Shown: piece by piece, positions 7,411-14,536 of the stretch
How the letters are laid out: every line of letters starts with the position of its first letter
Position numbering within the stretch: position 1 is the first letter of the stretch
Assembly: GCA_024278975.1 (NCBI GenBank)
Contig: JAJRSD010000042.1
Span: 1 to 32,636, forward strand
Source of the DNA: Bacteroidota bacterium
Lineage (GTDB): Bacteria; Bacteroidota; Bacteroidia; Bacteroidales; Prolixibacteraceae
Length of the DNA: 32,636 nucleotides
Direction: 5' to 3'
Program-made: the position numbers and the translations under genes
Notes under the pieces: model-generated
Databases searched by the model: none
Told to the model about the DNA's origin: nothing
What the model saw: the letters and a program-made list of their open reading frames with translations, nothing else

Positions 7411-8997
7411 CTACTTACTCTTATCAACTCCAATCGGTTCGGGCGAAAGTTCAGGATTAAACGGATTATAAAAATAGATACCCTTTTTTTCGAAATAGTT
7501 GAGCATTGGTTTTAATCTCCTTTTAAAATCGCTTATGTTTTTGTTTTCACTCTTTGTCCAGGCTGCTTCCGCCATTGCCGAAAGACGTGGATTAATCATA
7601 AAATCGAGCCGCTTATTATTCTGAATACGTTCGGTCCAAACATCGGCCTGTAATCCTTTAACAAAATTTATATGCTGAATTAAACCCGGCAAAGTATCGG
7701 GCGGAAATGCATAAGTTAGCTCCATTGTAACAAAACTACCTCCCCATTTTCTGCCCCATTTATGTTCTTTATTTTGAACAAAATCGAAATAGAGAGGTAT
7801 TCGAGGGCATAAAACTACGTTGTAGTTATTAGAAAGTGCAGCTCCAAGTTTTTCGGGTTTGTTATGCCGCCACCACATAACAAGCGAATTTTCGTTCGAT
7901 AATTTGTGGTCAACAATTTCGTCCCAGCCAATTACAGTTTTGTTTAGCACTTTTATTGAGTCTGCCACCCGGTGGATAAAATACGACTCAACTTCTTTTA
8001 AATCTTTTAGTTTCTCCTTTTTCATTAACGATAAAACATACTTATCGCTATTCCATGCCTGATTTCCAAAATGTACTTCGTCGCCTCCCAAATGAATATA
8101 TTTTGATGGAAACAGTGTTGCTACTTCTCTTAAAATATTGGTTAAATATGTGTATGTTTTATCGTTTCCGGGATTAAATGTAAAGTCGGGATGTGATTTT
8201 GAACCACCGCCCGAAAATTCAGGATAAGCACGATTTGCAGCACTTGCATGACCGGGCATATCAATTTCCGGAATAACTTCTATAAATCTGTCGGCAGCGT
8301 ACTTTACAATTTCTCTGATCTCATTTTGAGTGTAAAATTTTGCAGGAGCATCTGCATCGATGTCATTTCCCAAACCTCCAACTGTTGTTAATTTCGGGTA
8401 TTTTTTTATTTCAATTCGCCAACCCGGAGCATCGGTTAAATGCCAGTGGAATATATTTAATTTGTGCAGCGCCATTAAATCGAGCAGTTGTTTCACTTTT
8501 TCGACACCGAAGAAATGGCGAGATTCGTCTAACATCAATCCTCGCCAGCCAAAACGAGGCTCGTCTTTAATAGTTAAAACTGGCAAAATAAATTTCCCAT
8601 TATCTTTTTTTGCAAAGAGGAAAAGTTGTCGTAATGTTTGCAGCCCATAATAAATACCTTTTTCAGAACCAGCAGAAATATTAATACCCTTTTTTGATAT
8701 TTTTAATAAATAGGATTCGTTATTACCTTTTGTTCTATCCAATTCTAACTGAATAGTTGCCTCTTCCGAATTTGTTAATTCAACTAAAACCAAATCTGCA
8801 ATCTCTGTTTTAAACTGGGTTGCAACTGTTTTTAGAGATTCACTATTAACATTTAAAATTAATTGAGAACCTAACTTTAAACTTCCATTTTCAACAGCAA
8901 CGCTATTTGGCTGAGGAATAATATTTACTTCCTGCGGCTCGTTGTTCGATACGCAAGCAAATAAAAACAAGATGAATAACAGACTGAAATATTTCAT
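7411..8997 (-). CDS. Beta-N-acetylhexosaminidase, GH20, lipoprotein
   Basis: 528 aa from ATG 8997, chosen because it starts a lipoprotein signal (MKYFSLLFILFLFAC, lipid-anchored Cys15). Residues about 22-140 form the GH20 small N-terminal domain, and 145-490 the TIM barrel. Diagnostic elements are FGWRGLMLDESRHF (148-162), HKLNIFHWHLTDAPGWRIEI (178-197), VIPEIDMPGHASA and IHLGGDEVHF with the catalytic pair D306-E307. It releases terminal beta-linked GlcNAc or GalNAc from glycans or chitin/peptidoglycan fragments by substrate-assisted catalysis, probably anchored in the outer membrane or periplasm. There is no SusC/SusD pair beside it, so it is not part of a classical polysaccharide-utilisation locus in this window. 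Confidence 0.93.
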   Translation of the reverse strand: MKYFSLLFILFLFACVSNNEPQEVNIIPQPNSVAVENGSLKLGSQLILNVNSESLKTVATQFKTEIADLVLVELTNSEEATIQLELDRTKGNNESYLLKISKKGINISAGSEKGIYYGLQTLRQLFLFAKKDNGKFILPVLTIKDEPRFGWRGLMLDESRHFFGVEKVKQLLDLMALHKLNIFHWHLTDAPGWRIEIKKYPKLTTVGGLGNDIDADAPAKFYTQNEIREIVKYAADRFIEVIPEIDMPGHASAANRAYPEFSGGGSKSHPDFTFNPGNDKTYTYLTNILREVATLFPSKYIHLGGDEVHFGNQAWNSDKYVLSLMKKEKLKDLKEVESYFIHRVADSIKVLNKTVIGWDEIVDHKLSNENSLVMWWRHNKPEKLGAALSNNYNVVLCPRIPLYFDFVQNKEHKWGRKWGGSFVTMELTYAFPPDTLPGLIQHINFVKGLQADVWTERIQNNKRLDFMINPRLSAMAEAAWTKSENKNISDFKRRLKPMLNYFEKKGIYFYNPFNPELSPEPIGVDKSK

Positions 8998-9056
8998 GTG
9001 TTTATAATTATTGTTTTTAAACGGTAACACATGTATCTCGCTTATAATCATCCACC

Positions 9057-9072
9057 TCCCGCTAAATCGGGA
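9057..9072. repeat. Short inverted repeat TCCCG-N6-CGGGA
   Basis: A 5-bp-arm hairpin in the 173-bp gap between the GH20 gene and the ThuA gene. On the minus strand it reads as CTTGTCCCGATTTAGCGGGA, a motif of the type seen scattered between genes in this phylum. It could be a weak terminator for the ThuA gene or a repeat remnant; no T-tract follows directly. Confidence 0.35.
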
Positions 9073-9170
9073 CAAGTTGTGTACCAAATTTTGCCATGCT
9101 CGTTTCATAATGATAAAAAATAAAAGGGAATTCAGTAAAAGAACCCCCTTAAAATTATTCTGAGTAAAAA

Positions 9171-9932
9171 CTAATCAATTCTTTTAGCTGCCCAGTTAAT
9201 GGCATTTGTAATATGTTCAACAATCAGTTTATCCTGAAAAGCTTCGTGAGTATGACCGAATACTGTGTAGAAAGAGCGAATTCCATCTTTATCGTTCCAC
9301 CATATTAACGGGTGGTCGCCCATTTTCCATTTGTCGTCTTTTCCTTTTTTTACCGAACTTTCGTCTAACCTTGCCAAAACGTTTACATTCGGGCGCGGAT
9401 TCTCTTTGAACGAATACCACTCGTCAACTGTTGTATAAGTTTTCATTCCCTCGAAAGGTTTCATTGCAGGATGATCGAAGTTTTCAAAAATAACCGTGGC
9501 TTTTTGTGCCGGTGGGTGAGTACGGAAATAGGCCGAAACCAGATTGCCGTAAAATGGCCAATCGTATTCAAAATCGGCAGCAGCATGAATTCCCACAAAA
9601 CCTTTTCCGCTTTTTATGAATTTTTCGAAAGCGGCTTGTCCGGCATCACAAATAGCATCGCCGGTGGGATTTAAAAATACAGCCACATCGAATTTTGCCA
9701 GAAAATCATCGCGAAGCAACGATGGATCTTCCGTTGCAGTGATTACCCAGTTTTGCTTTTTACTCTGGTCGTATAGCATTTTGACACCCGACGAAATTGA
9801 CGCGTGCCGGTAACCCATAGTTTTTGTAAATACCAAAATATGGATCGGATTTTCGAACTCTTGCTTGTCTTGCGCATTACACGCACTGTTTATCATTAAA
9901 AACGAAAGGAATAGAAATAGTATGTTTCTCAT
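9171..9932 (-). CDS. ThuA-like domain protein, exported
   Basis: 253 aa from ATG 9932, which begins a signal peptide (MRNILFLFLSFLMINSACNAQ). The body matches the ThuA (trehalose-utilisation) fold, a class-I glutamine-amidotransferase-like domain: ILVFTKTMGYRHASI near 30, DVAVFLNPTGD, FVGIHAAADFEYDWPFYGNLVSAYFRTHP and the C-terminal WWNDKDGIRSFYTVFGHTHEAF. The GIHAAAD segment is the family hallmark. Periplasmic location is inferred from the signal. ThuA-like proteins accompany sugar catabolism and 3-keto-glycoside pathways, but their reaction is not firmly established, so no reaction is assigned. It lies 5' of the GH20 gene on the same strand with a 173-bp gap, so co-transcription is possible but not shown. 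Confidence 0.85.
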   Translation of the reverse strand: MRNILFLFLSFLMINSACNAQDKQEFENPIHILVFTKTMGYRHASISSGVKMLYDQSKKQNWVITATEDPSLLRDDFLAKFDVAVFLNPTGDAICDAGQAAFEKFIKSGKGFVGIHAAADFEYDWPFYGNLVSAYFRTHPPAQKATVIFENFDHPAMKPFEGMKTYTTVDEWYSFKENPRPNVNVLARLDESSVKKGKDDKWKMGDHPLIWWNDKDGIRSFYTVFGHTHEAFQDKLIVEHITNAINWAAKRID

Positions 9933-10053
9933 TTTGATTATAGATTTAGGTAAATAATAGTGCAAGATAAATAAAATGTGCAGAGGCAGAAATATGATTT
10001 ATGAAAATATCTATATTTTTCAGCAGATAATCCTTTAAAATGATTTTTGATTA

Positions 10054-10097
10054 CTGTTTTCTTCTTCCTTGAAAACTGCAACTGCGACTGTGAACTT
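10054..10097 (-). repeat. CAGTCGCAGT intergenic repeat, copy next to wbqC
   Basis: On the minus strand it reads AGTTCACAGTCGCAGTTGCAG, then AAGGAAGAAGAAAACAG. The same sequence order occurs twice at 30318-30420 (AGTTTACAGTCGCAGTCGCAG; AGTTTACAGGCGCAGTCGCAG; AAGGAAGAAAATAAAACTG). Here it begins at the wbqC stop codon. Confidence 0.6.
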
Positions 10098-10737
10098 ACT
10101 TCCTCAAGCTCTCCTCCAAAATTGTAAAACTATTGGGTCCTTCGTTAAACAGTAAATCTAAAATACTAAGGTTGGGAACAAATTTAAATTTATCGGAAAA
10201 AACCTGAGTGTATTCTTTGGGTTGAAAATTAGTGTCGGGGTTAGTTCTGTTTTTGGGTGAAATAACTTCTCGGAAATTGAGAGTATTCGCAGGAACTTCT
10301 TCAAAATCGGTAGTAAGTTTTGTCTTATTTTCAATCTCCAGCAAATCACAAATTACACCATTAATATATTGATTCAGATTAAATAAGTTTTTAGTTTTCT
10401 TTTCGAATATGGGTTGAATATCGTCTTTGTAATACTCGAAATAGGGCGACGAATTGTAAGCGGAAACAATTGTCTGCCACTGATTTCGTTGCCAATCCAT
10501 TTCGTACGAAATCTTTAAATCTTTAATCAAAGTTTTTGGTCCGCGACCTTTTACAACAGGAACTATTAATGAAATTGGTCCGTTTCCACCCATAATTACA
10601 GCACGGTTTCGGTAGGTTTGTTTATTAAAATGCTCGAACTGCTCGATAAAAATCTGAGGGTGCGTAATAAACCGCGAATAGAAATGTACCGGCGCAAAAT
10701 AGGCTGTACTCAGAAGAATATTATTTTCGAAGCTCAT
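10096..10737 (-). CDS. WbqC family protein
   Basis: 213 aa, full length for the WbqC family (PF08889). Recognisable family features are STAYFAPVHFYSRF at the N-terminus, Q-TYRNRAVIMGGNGPISLIVPVVKGRG, an ISYEMDWQRNQWQTIVSAYNSSPYFEYY block and SILDLLFNEGPN near the C-terminus. The function is only loosely defined: some members are linked to O-antigen or sugar biosynthesis clusters. In Bacteroidota it is typically encoded next to signal peptidase and dapB, as here. It starts 5 bp after the lapA stop on the same strand, so the two are probably co-transcribed. The 3' end touches a CAGTCGCAGT repeat. Confidence 0.85.
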   Translation of the reverse strand: MSFENNILLSTAYFAPVHFYSRFITHPQIFIEQFEHFNKQTYRNRAVIMGGNGPISLIVPVVKGRGPKTLIKDLKISYEMDWQRNQWQTIVSAYNSSPYFEYYKDDIQPIFEKKTKNLFNLNQYINGVICDLLEIENKTKLTTDFEEVPANTLNFREVISPKNRTNPDTNFQPKEYTQVFSDKFKFVPNLSILDLLFNEGPNSFTILEESLRK

Positions 10738-10742
10738 AAATT

Positions 10743-11093
10743 TTATTCTTCAAAAAAAGATTTTCTATCCTTATCATCATCCATTTCAATGCCTTCCGGA
10801 TTACTGTCATCTTCGGATTCTTCTTTTTCCTGATCGATATTATGAAATTCCTTTAATTCTTTGTTCGATTTAAAAAGTTGTTTAAAATCCTTTTTACTCT
10901 TCCAAAGTTTTGGATAAAAATATATTGCCGCAAAAAGATATCCCAGAATTACACAACCAATTAGTACTAAAACCAGAGGAACATCGGCAATTTCCCAAAT
11001 GAAAATATTCAATGTAATATCCATTGAATTTTGCAATGTAAAGATTACCAGAAGTACAGCAAGAATAATAATTAGAATGATAACTAAACTCAT
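10743..11093 (-). CDS. LapA-type (DUF1049) two-helix membrane protein with acidic tail
   Basis: 116 aa. Two transmembrane helices (about 3-22 and 38-60) are separated by the family-typical QNSMDITLNIFIWEIADVPL segment. A basic juxtamembrane stretch (KSKKDFKQLFKSNKEL) and a strongly acidic C-terminus (EKEESEDDSNPEGIEMDDDKD) follow. LapA/DUF1049 proteins are cytoplasmic-membrane proteins; in E. coli LapA/LapB act in lipopolysaccharide assembly control, but no LapB-like TPR protein is encoded here and the role is inferred from family only. It precedes wbqC by 5 bp. A strong terminator for the upstream gene lies just 24 bp before its start, so its promoter is unclear. Confidence 0.75.
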   Translation of the reverse strand: MSLVIILIIILAVLLVIFTLQNSMDITLNIFIWEIADVPLVLVLIGCVILGYLFAAIYFYPKLWKSKKDFKQLFKSNKELKEFHNIDQEKEESEDDSNPEGIEMDDDKDRKSFFEE

Positions 11094-11116
11094 AACAATT
11101 AATTTTTGTTCAAGAT

Positions 11117-11146
11117 AAAAAAAAGGATAACAGTTTCCTATTATCC
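11117..11146 (-). terminator. Rho-independent terminator downstream of lepB
   Basis: On the minus strand there is a 9-bp stem GGATAATAG / CTGTTATCC (one G-T wobble) closed by a GAAA tetraloop, immediately followed by eight T residues. It would end the dapB-lepB transcript before lapA. The gap 11147-11383 is AT-rich and shows no other feature I can support. Confidence 0.65.
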
Positions 11147-11383
11147 TCTCATAAGTATTTTAGATTATTAGATGTGAGTATTAAACAATAGACCATTAGA
11201 TTTTTTGATATGAGTAATGAGATAAAACACAAGCCACTGAAATACAACCATTTAACAAAATAACACATGGTTTAGTATCTAACTGGCTATCAGTTTAATA
11301 AAAAAATATAACGAACTATTATTGAGAATAATAAGATAATTAATATTCTTAGTCTCAGTACTCAATACTTTTTATCTTCTTAT

Positions 11384-12724
11384 CTATTTTACCGCACTAA
11401 ACATTCTTTTAACCCTGATATTTGCAGGAAAGCTTTTGTCTTTATCCAAAGAAAGCCAGATGAATTTTGCTTTACCAACAACGTGGTCTTCCGGCACAAA
11501 ACCCCAGTACCGCGAGTCGGCAGAGTTGTGACGATTATCACCCATCATCCAGTAGTAATCCATTTTAAATGTGTAGCTGGTTACAACTTCACCATTAATA
11601 GAAATTTGCTTGCCGGTTACAACCAAATCGTTGTTTTCGTACACGTCGATAATACGTTTGTAAAGCGGAAGATTGTCAACCGTAAGTTCAACAGTTGCAC
11701 CTTTTTCGGGAATTGTAATAGGTCCAAAATTATCTACATTCCACTGGAATCGTTCATCAGAAGGAAAAATTGCAGGCTCCCACCGGCTCGGATCCTCAAT
11801 AATTTCATCAACTTCGGTAACGTTTGAAAAAGTCTTCAGTTTTATTGCATTCGCTTCCGTTAAAGGAAAACTGTACTGCGAACCATTCCCATGTCTGTCG
11901 GCTTCTGCAATATGTAAGCGGTCGAGAGCTTTCGGATTAATAGAAGTTCCGTTAGTTCTAACAATATAAGTTTGCTGCATACCCGGAAATTTTTGTTGAG
12001 GTTTACCATTTACAAAAAGTTGCGCACGCTCCATTTTAATAACGTCGCCGTGTATTCCTACACATCTTTTAATGTAATTTTCGCGTTTGTCAACCGGGTG
12101 AGCTATAATTTCGCCAAACTGTCGTTTATTGCTCCAGACTTTATCCCTGCCCACAGCTCTTACAATTGCATAATAACTTTGTGCCGGGTAGTTTGTAACA
12201 ACCGTGTCGCCTTCAGGAAAATGAAATACAACAACATCGTTATTTTTAACTGTGGTGAACCCCGCCAATCGTTTATACGGCTGCTTAATCCACTCAACAT
12301 ACGATTTTGTATTTTTCAGGATTGGCATTTTGTTATGCACAAACGGAAACGACAGAGGCGTATTTGGCGTTTTTGGTCCGTAAGCAGTTTTGCTCACAAA
12401 GAGATAATCGCCAACCAACATCGATTTTTCCATCGACGAAGTTGGAATTGTGTATGCTTCGATAAAAAACATACGAATAAACGAAGCTGCAATAACTGCA
12501 AAAATTATTGCATCAACCCACTCCACTACTTTTGTTTGTTGCCCGTTTGGTGGATTTTTCTTTTTCCAGAAAGCCCAATGTACTTTCTCTGTAATATAAA
12601 TATCGAAAATAACTGCAAGCCCCAGCAACCATAAAAAGCTGCCTAACCAAATTACCCACAGTAAATAAAGAGTTCCAACGGTGGCGAACTTAAACCATTT
12701 GTTTGATAAAATTGACCTTATCAT
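11384..12724 (-). CDS. lepB: Signal peptidase I, large Bacteroidota type
   Basis: 446 aa. It removes Sec and Tat signal peptides at the periplasmic face of the inner membrane. The N-terminal hydrophobic helices lie at about 13-42 and 69-88. The catalytic serine is S97 in IPTSSMEKSMLVGDYLFVSK. The general-base lysine is K219 in YIKRCVGIHGD. The C-terminal box is MMGDNRHNSADSRYWGFVP. The Ser-to-Lys distance (122 residues, against about 54 in E. coli) reflects an insertion seen in Bacteroidota enzymes, and a second large insertion separates boxes D and E. It is encoded 11 bp after dapB and is surely co-transcribed with it. It ends before a strong hairpin terminator at 11117-11146. Confidence 0.95.
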   Translation of the reverse strand: MIRSILSNKWFKFATVGTLYLLWVIWLGSFLWLLGLAVIFDIYITEKVHWAFWKKKNPPNGQQTKVVEWVDAIIFAVIAASFIRMFFIEAYTIPTSSMEKSMLVGDYLFVSKTAYGPKTPNTPLSFPFVHNKMPILKNTKSYVEWIKQPYKRLAGFTTVKNNDVVVFHFPEGDTVVTNYPAQSYYAIVRAVGRDKVWSNKRQFGEIIAHPVDKRENYIKRCVGIHGDVIKMERAQLFVNGKPQQKFPGMQQTYIVRTNGTSINPKALDRLHIAEADRHGNGSQYSFPLTEANAIKLKTFSNVTEVDEIIEDPSRWEPAIFPSDERFQWNVDNFGPITIPEKGATVELTVDNLPLYKRIIDVYENNDLVVTGKQISINGEVVTSYTFKMDYYWMMGDNRHNSADSRYWGFVPEDHVVGKAKFIWLSLDKDKSFPANIRVKRMFSAVK

Positions 12725-12735
12725 TTAATTGAATT

Positions 12736-13452
12736 TTATATTTTTAATAAATCTTTCATTGTTAAAATTCCGCTGTTTTCAAGGCAATATTCTGCCGCCA
12801 AAACAGCTCCAAAAGCAAAACCTTTTCGGCTTTTTGCACTATGCGAAATTTCAATAAAATCAACATCCGACTCATATCTTATTGTATGAATTCCAGGCAC
12901 TTGACCAATTCGTTCCGATTTTATATTTATGCTGTCTCTGGCAGGTTCTTTGTCGTTTACCCAACTCTGTTTTTCGGGTAATATATCGATAATATCGTCA
13001 ACCAAACTAATAGCAGTTCCGCTGGGAGCATCCAGCTTTTGGGTGTGGTGAACTTCTGTCATCTCCACATTATATTCCGTTCGCGAAGCCATTAATTCAG
13101 CGAGTTTTTTATTTAACTCGAAAAACAAATTTACACCCACCGAAAAGTTACTTCCGTAAAAAAATGTTCCGTTAGTTTCGTTGCACTTTTTGTAAACTTC
13201 ATCTTTTTTGTCGAGCCAGCCGGTTGTTCCGCTAACCACCGGAATCCCGGCATCGAAACAAATATTGTAATTTTTTATTGCCGAATCGGGAATGGTAAAT
13301 TCTATGGCAACATCACACCTTTGCAGGTTTTCAATTGTCAAATCATCTGGGTTTACAATATCTATTATTAAACTTATTTCGTGGCCACGAGAAATTGCAA
13401 TTTTCTCAATTTCCTTCCCCATTTTACCGTATCCGATTAATGCAATTTTCAT
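12736..13452 (-). CDS. dapB: 4-hydroxy-tetrahydrodipicolinate reductase
   Basis: 238 aa, cytoplasmic. It reduces HTPA to tetrahydrodipicolinate with NAD(P)H in the diaminopimelate/lysine pathway, supplying peptidoglycan and lysine. Rossmann motif GYGKMG lies at residues 7-12. SGTTGW is at 74-79. The catalytic region EVHHTQKLDAPSGTA at 133-147 contains the His pair (135-136), K139 and the substrate-binding SGT. The enzyme is slightly shorter than E. coli DapB (273 aa), as usual in this phylum. It is the first gene of the dapB-lepB unit and has a clear promoter at 13486-13519. Confidence 0.95.
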   Translation of the reverse strand: MKIALIGYGKMGKEIEKIAISRGHEISLIIDIVNPDDLTIENLQRCDVAIEFTIPDSAIKNYNICFDAGIPVVSGTTGWLDKKDEVYKKCNETNGTFFYGSNFSVGVNLFFELNKKLAELMASRTEYNVEMTEVHHTQKLDAPSGTAISLVDDIIDILPEKQSWVNDKEPARDSINIKSERIGQVPGIHTIRYESDVDFIEISHSAKSRKGFAFGAVLAAEYCLENSGILTMKDLLKI

Positions 13453-13485
13453 ATAAATATTTTTATTGAATTTCTAAATCGACGA

Positions 13486-13519
13486 CAAAGATAAAATATT
13501 GTTTAAATGTAACTAACAA
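13486..13519 (-). promoter_or_regulatory. Promoter of dapB-lepB
   Basis: On the minus strand: TTG at 13519-13517, 23 bp spacer, TATCTTTG at 13493-13486, an exact TAnnTTTG match. The transcription start would be near 13480, leaving a leader of about 27 nt before dapB. Confidence 0.55.
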
Positions 13520-13622
13520 CTGTACCAACAATAAATATTTTCGATAAACTAAAAGCTATTTCCGACAAACAGTCTAAAACTTGATTTGATTTAATAACCT
13601 GAGTTTGATATATTATTTTTAC

Positions 13623-13630
13623 TATTTTTG
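13623..13630 (+). promoter_or_regulatory. -7 box of the HAD phosphatase gene
   Basis: TATTTTTG is an exact TAnnTTTG match. The predicted start of transcription (about 13636) leaves a 12-nt leader before ATG 13649. The TTG at 13628 that would otherwise serve as an earlier start codon is part of this box. Confidence 0.5.
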
Positions 13631-13648
13631 AGCCACTCGAATAAACAG

Positions 13649-14482
13649 ATGAAAGACATAAAACTTGTAGCAACCGATTTAGATGGAACGTTTTTAAAGA
13701 ACGACCAAACTATTAGTACAAAAAATCTTGATGCGTTGCACCGTTTGGGCGAAATTAATATTGTTAGAGTGGCTGCCACCGGAAGGAATTTACATAAAGT
13801 TAAAGAGGTGTTAAATGGTAGTATTCCGTTCGATTATGTTGTTTTTTCATCGGGTGCGGGTGTGTTCGACTGGAAAGCGAAAAAGCATATTTATAACAAA
13901 AATATCGAAAGAGAATCTTCGCAAAAACTGGTCAACTATTTTATTGAGAAGAGATTAAATTTTCATGCTTTTTTTCCTGTTCCCGAAAATCATAAACACT
14001 GGTATTTTCGGGGTGAAAAACATTGCGAAGAGTTTGAACGTTATTTTCAATTTAATAATGCTTTTGCATCCGATTTATCAGAAAATGAATTCCCTAAAAC
14101 CAGTCTTTGCCAGTTTCTGCTAATCATTCCGGAAGATGATAAAAAGTTTGAAAAAATGAAAAATGAAATCGAAGCAATTTCTCCAAACATTCGTGTTATT
14201 CGTACTTCTTCACCTATCACAAAAAGTTTTATTTGGGTCGAAGTATTTCAAAAATCAGTGTCGAAGGGAAATGGAGTAAAACATATTTGCGACTTACTGA
14301 ATATTAAATACACCGATACAATGGGGATTGGAAACGATTATAACGATATTGATTTACTCAATTTTACAGGGCATTCGTTTATCACCAAAAATGCGCCCAC
14401 CCAAATATCGGAGCTTGATAAAGGTGCGCCATCAAACGAAAACGATGCTTTTGCATTTGTAACTCAACCAATTTTAAAGTAA
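13649..14482 (+). CDS. HAD-superfamily Cof-type sugar/nucleotide phosphatase
   Basis: 277 aa from ATG 13649. HAD motif I is TDLDGTFL with nucleophile D10 and acid/base D12. A type IIB cap follows in the middle. The lysine motif (SKGNGVKHIC) is near 207 and motif IV, GIGNDYNDIDLL, near 226. These mark the Cof/YidA group of HAD-IIB phosphatases, cytoplasmic enzymes that dephosphorylate sugar phosphates or nucleotides such as FMN and PLP; the actual substrate cannot be told. It is divergent from dapB with a 196-bp intergenic region that holds promoters for both. Confidence 0.88.
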   Translation: MKDIKLVATDLDGTFLKNDQTISTKNLDALHRLGEINIVRVAATGRNLHKVKEVLNGSIPFDYVVFSSGAGVFDWKAKKHIYNKNIERESSQKLVNYFIEKRLNFHAFFPVPENHKHWYFRGEKHCEEFERYFQFNNAFASDLSENEFPKTSLCQFLLIIPEDDKKFEKMKNEIEAISPNIRVIRTSSPITKSFIWVEVFQKSVSKGNGVKHICDLLNIKYTDTMGIGNDYNDIDLLNFTGHSFITKNAPTQISELDKGAPSNENDAFAFVTQPILK

Positions 14483-14536
14483 ATTGTAATAATAAAGATT
14501 ATCCTTATACATATTCAACAATAAAAACAATAGAAA

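Noticed and set aside
8998-9108. Longer N-terminus for the GH20 protein
   Set aside because: The extension precedes a clear lipoprotein signal peptide and encodes intergenic repeat sequence.
11972-12634. 220-aa open frame antisense to lepB
   Set aside because: It is fully inside the well-supported signal peptidase gene and its translation is Asn/Arg/Phe-rich with no domain; a shadow of lepB codon usage.
13628-13648. TTG start for the HAD phosphatase
   Set aside because: The TTG is part of the -7 promoter box TATTTTTG; ATG 13649 gives the normal family N-terminus.
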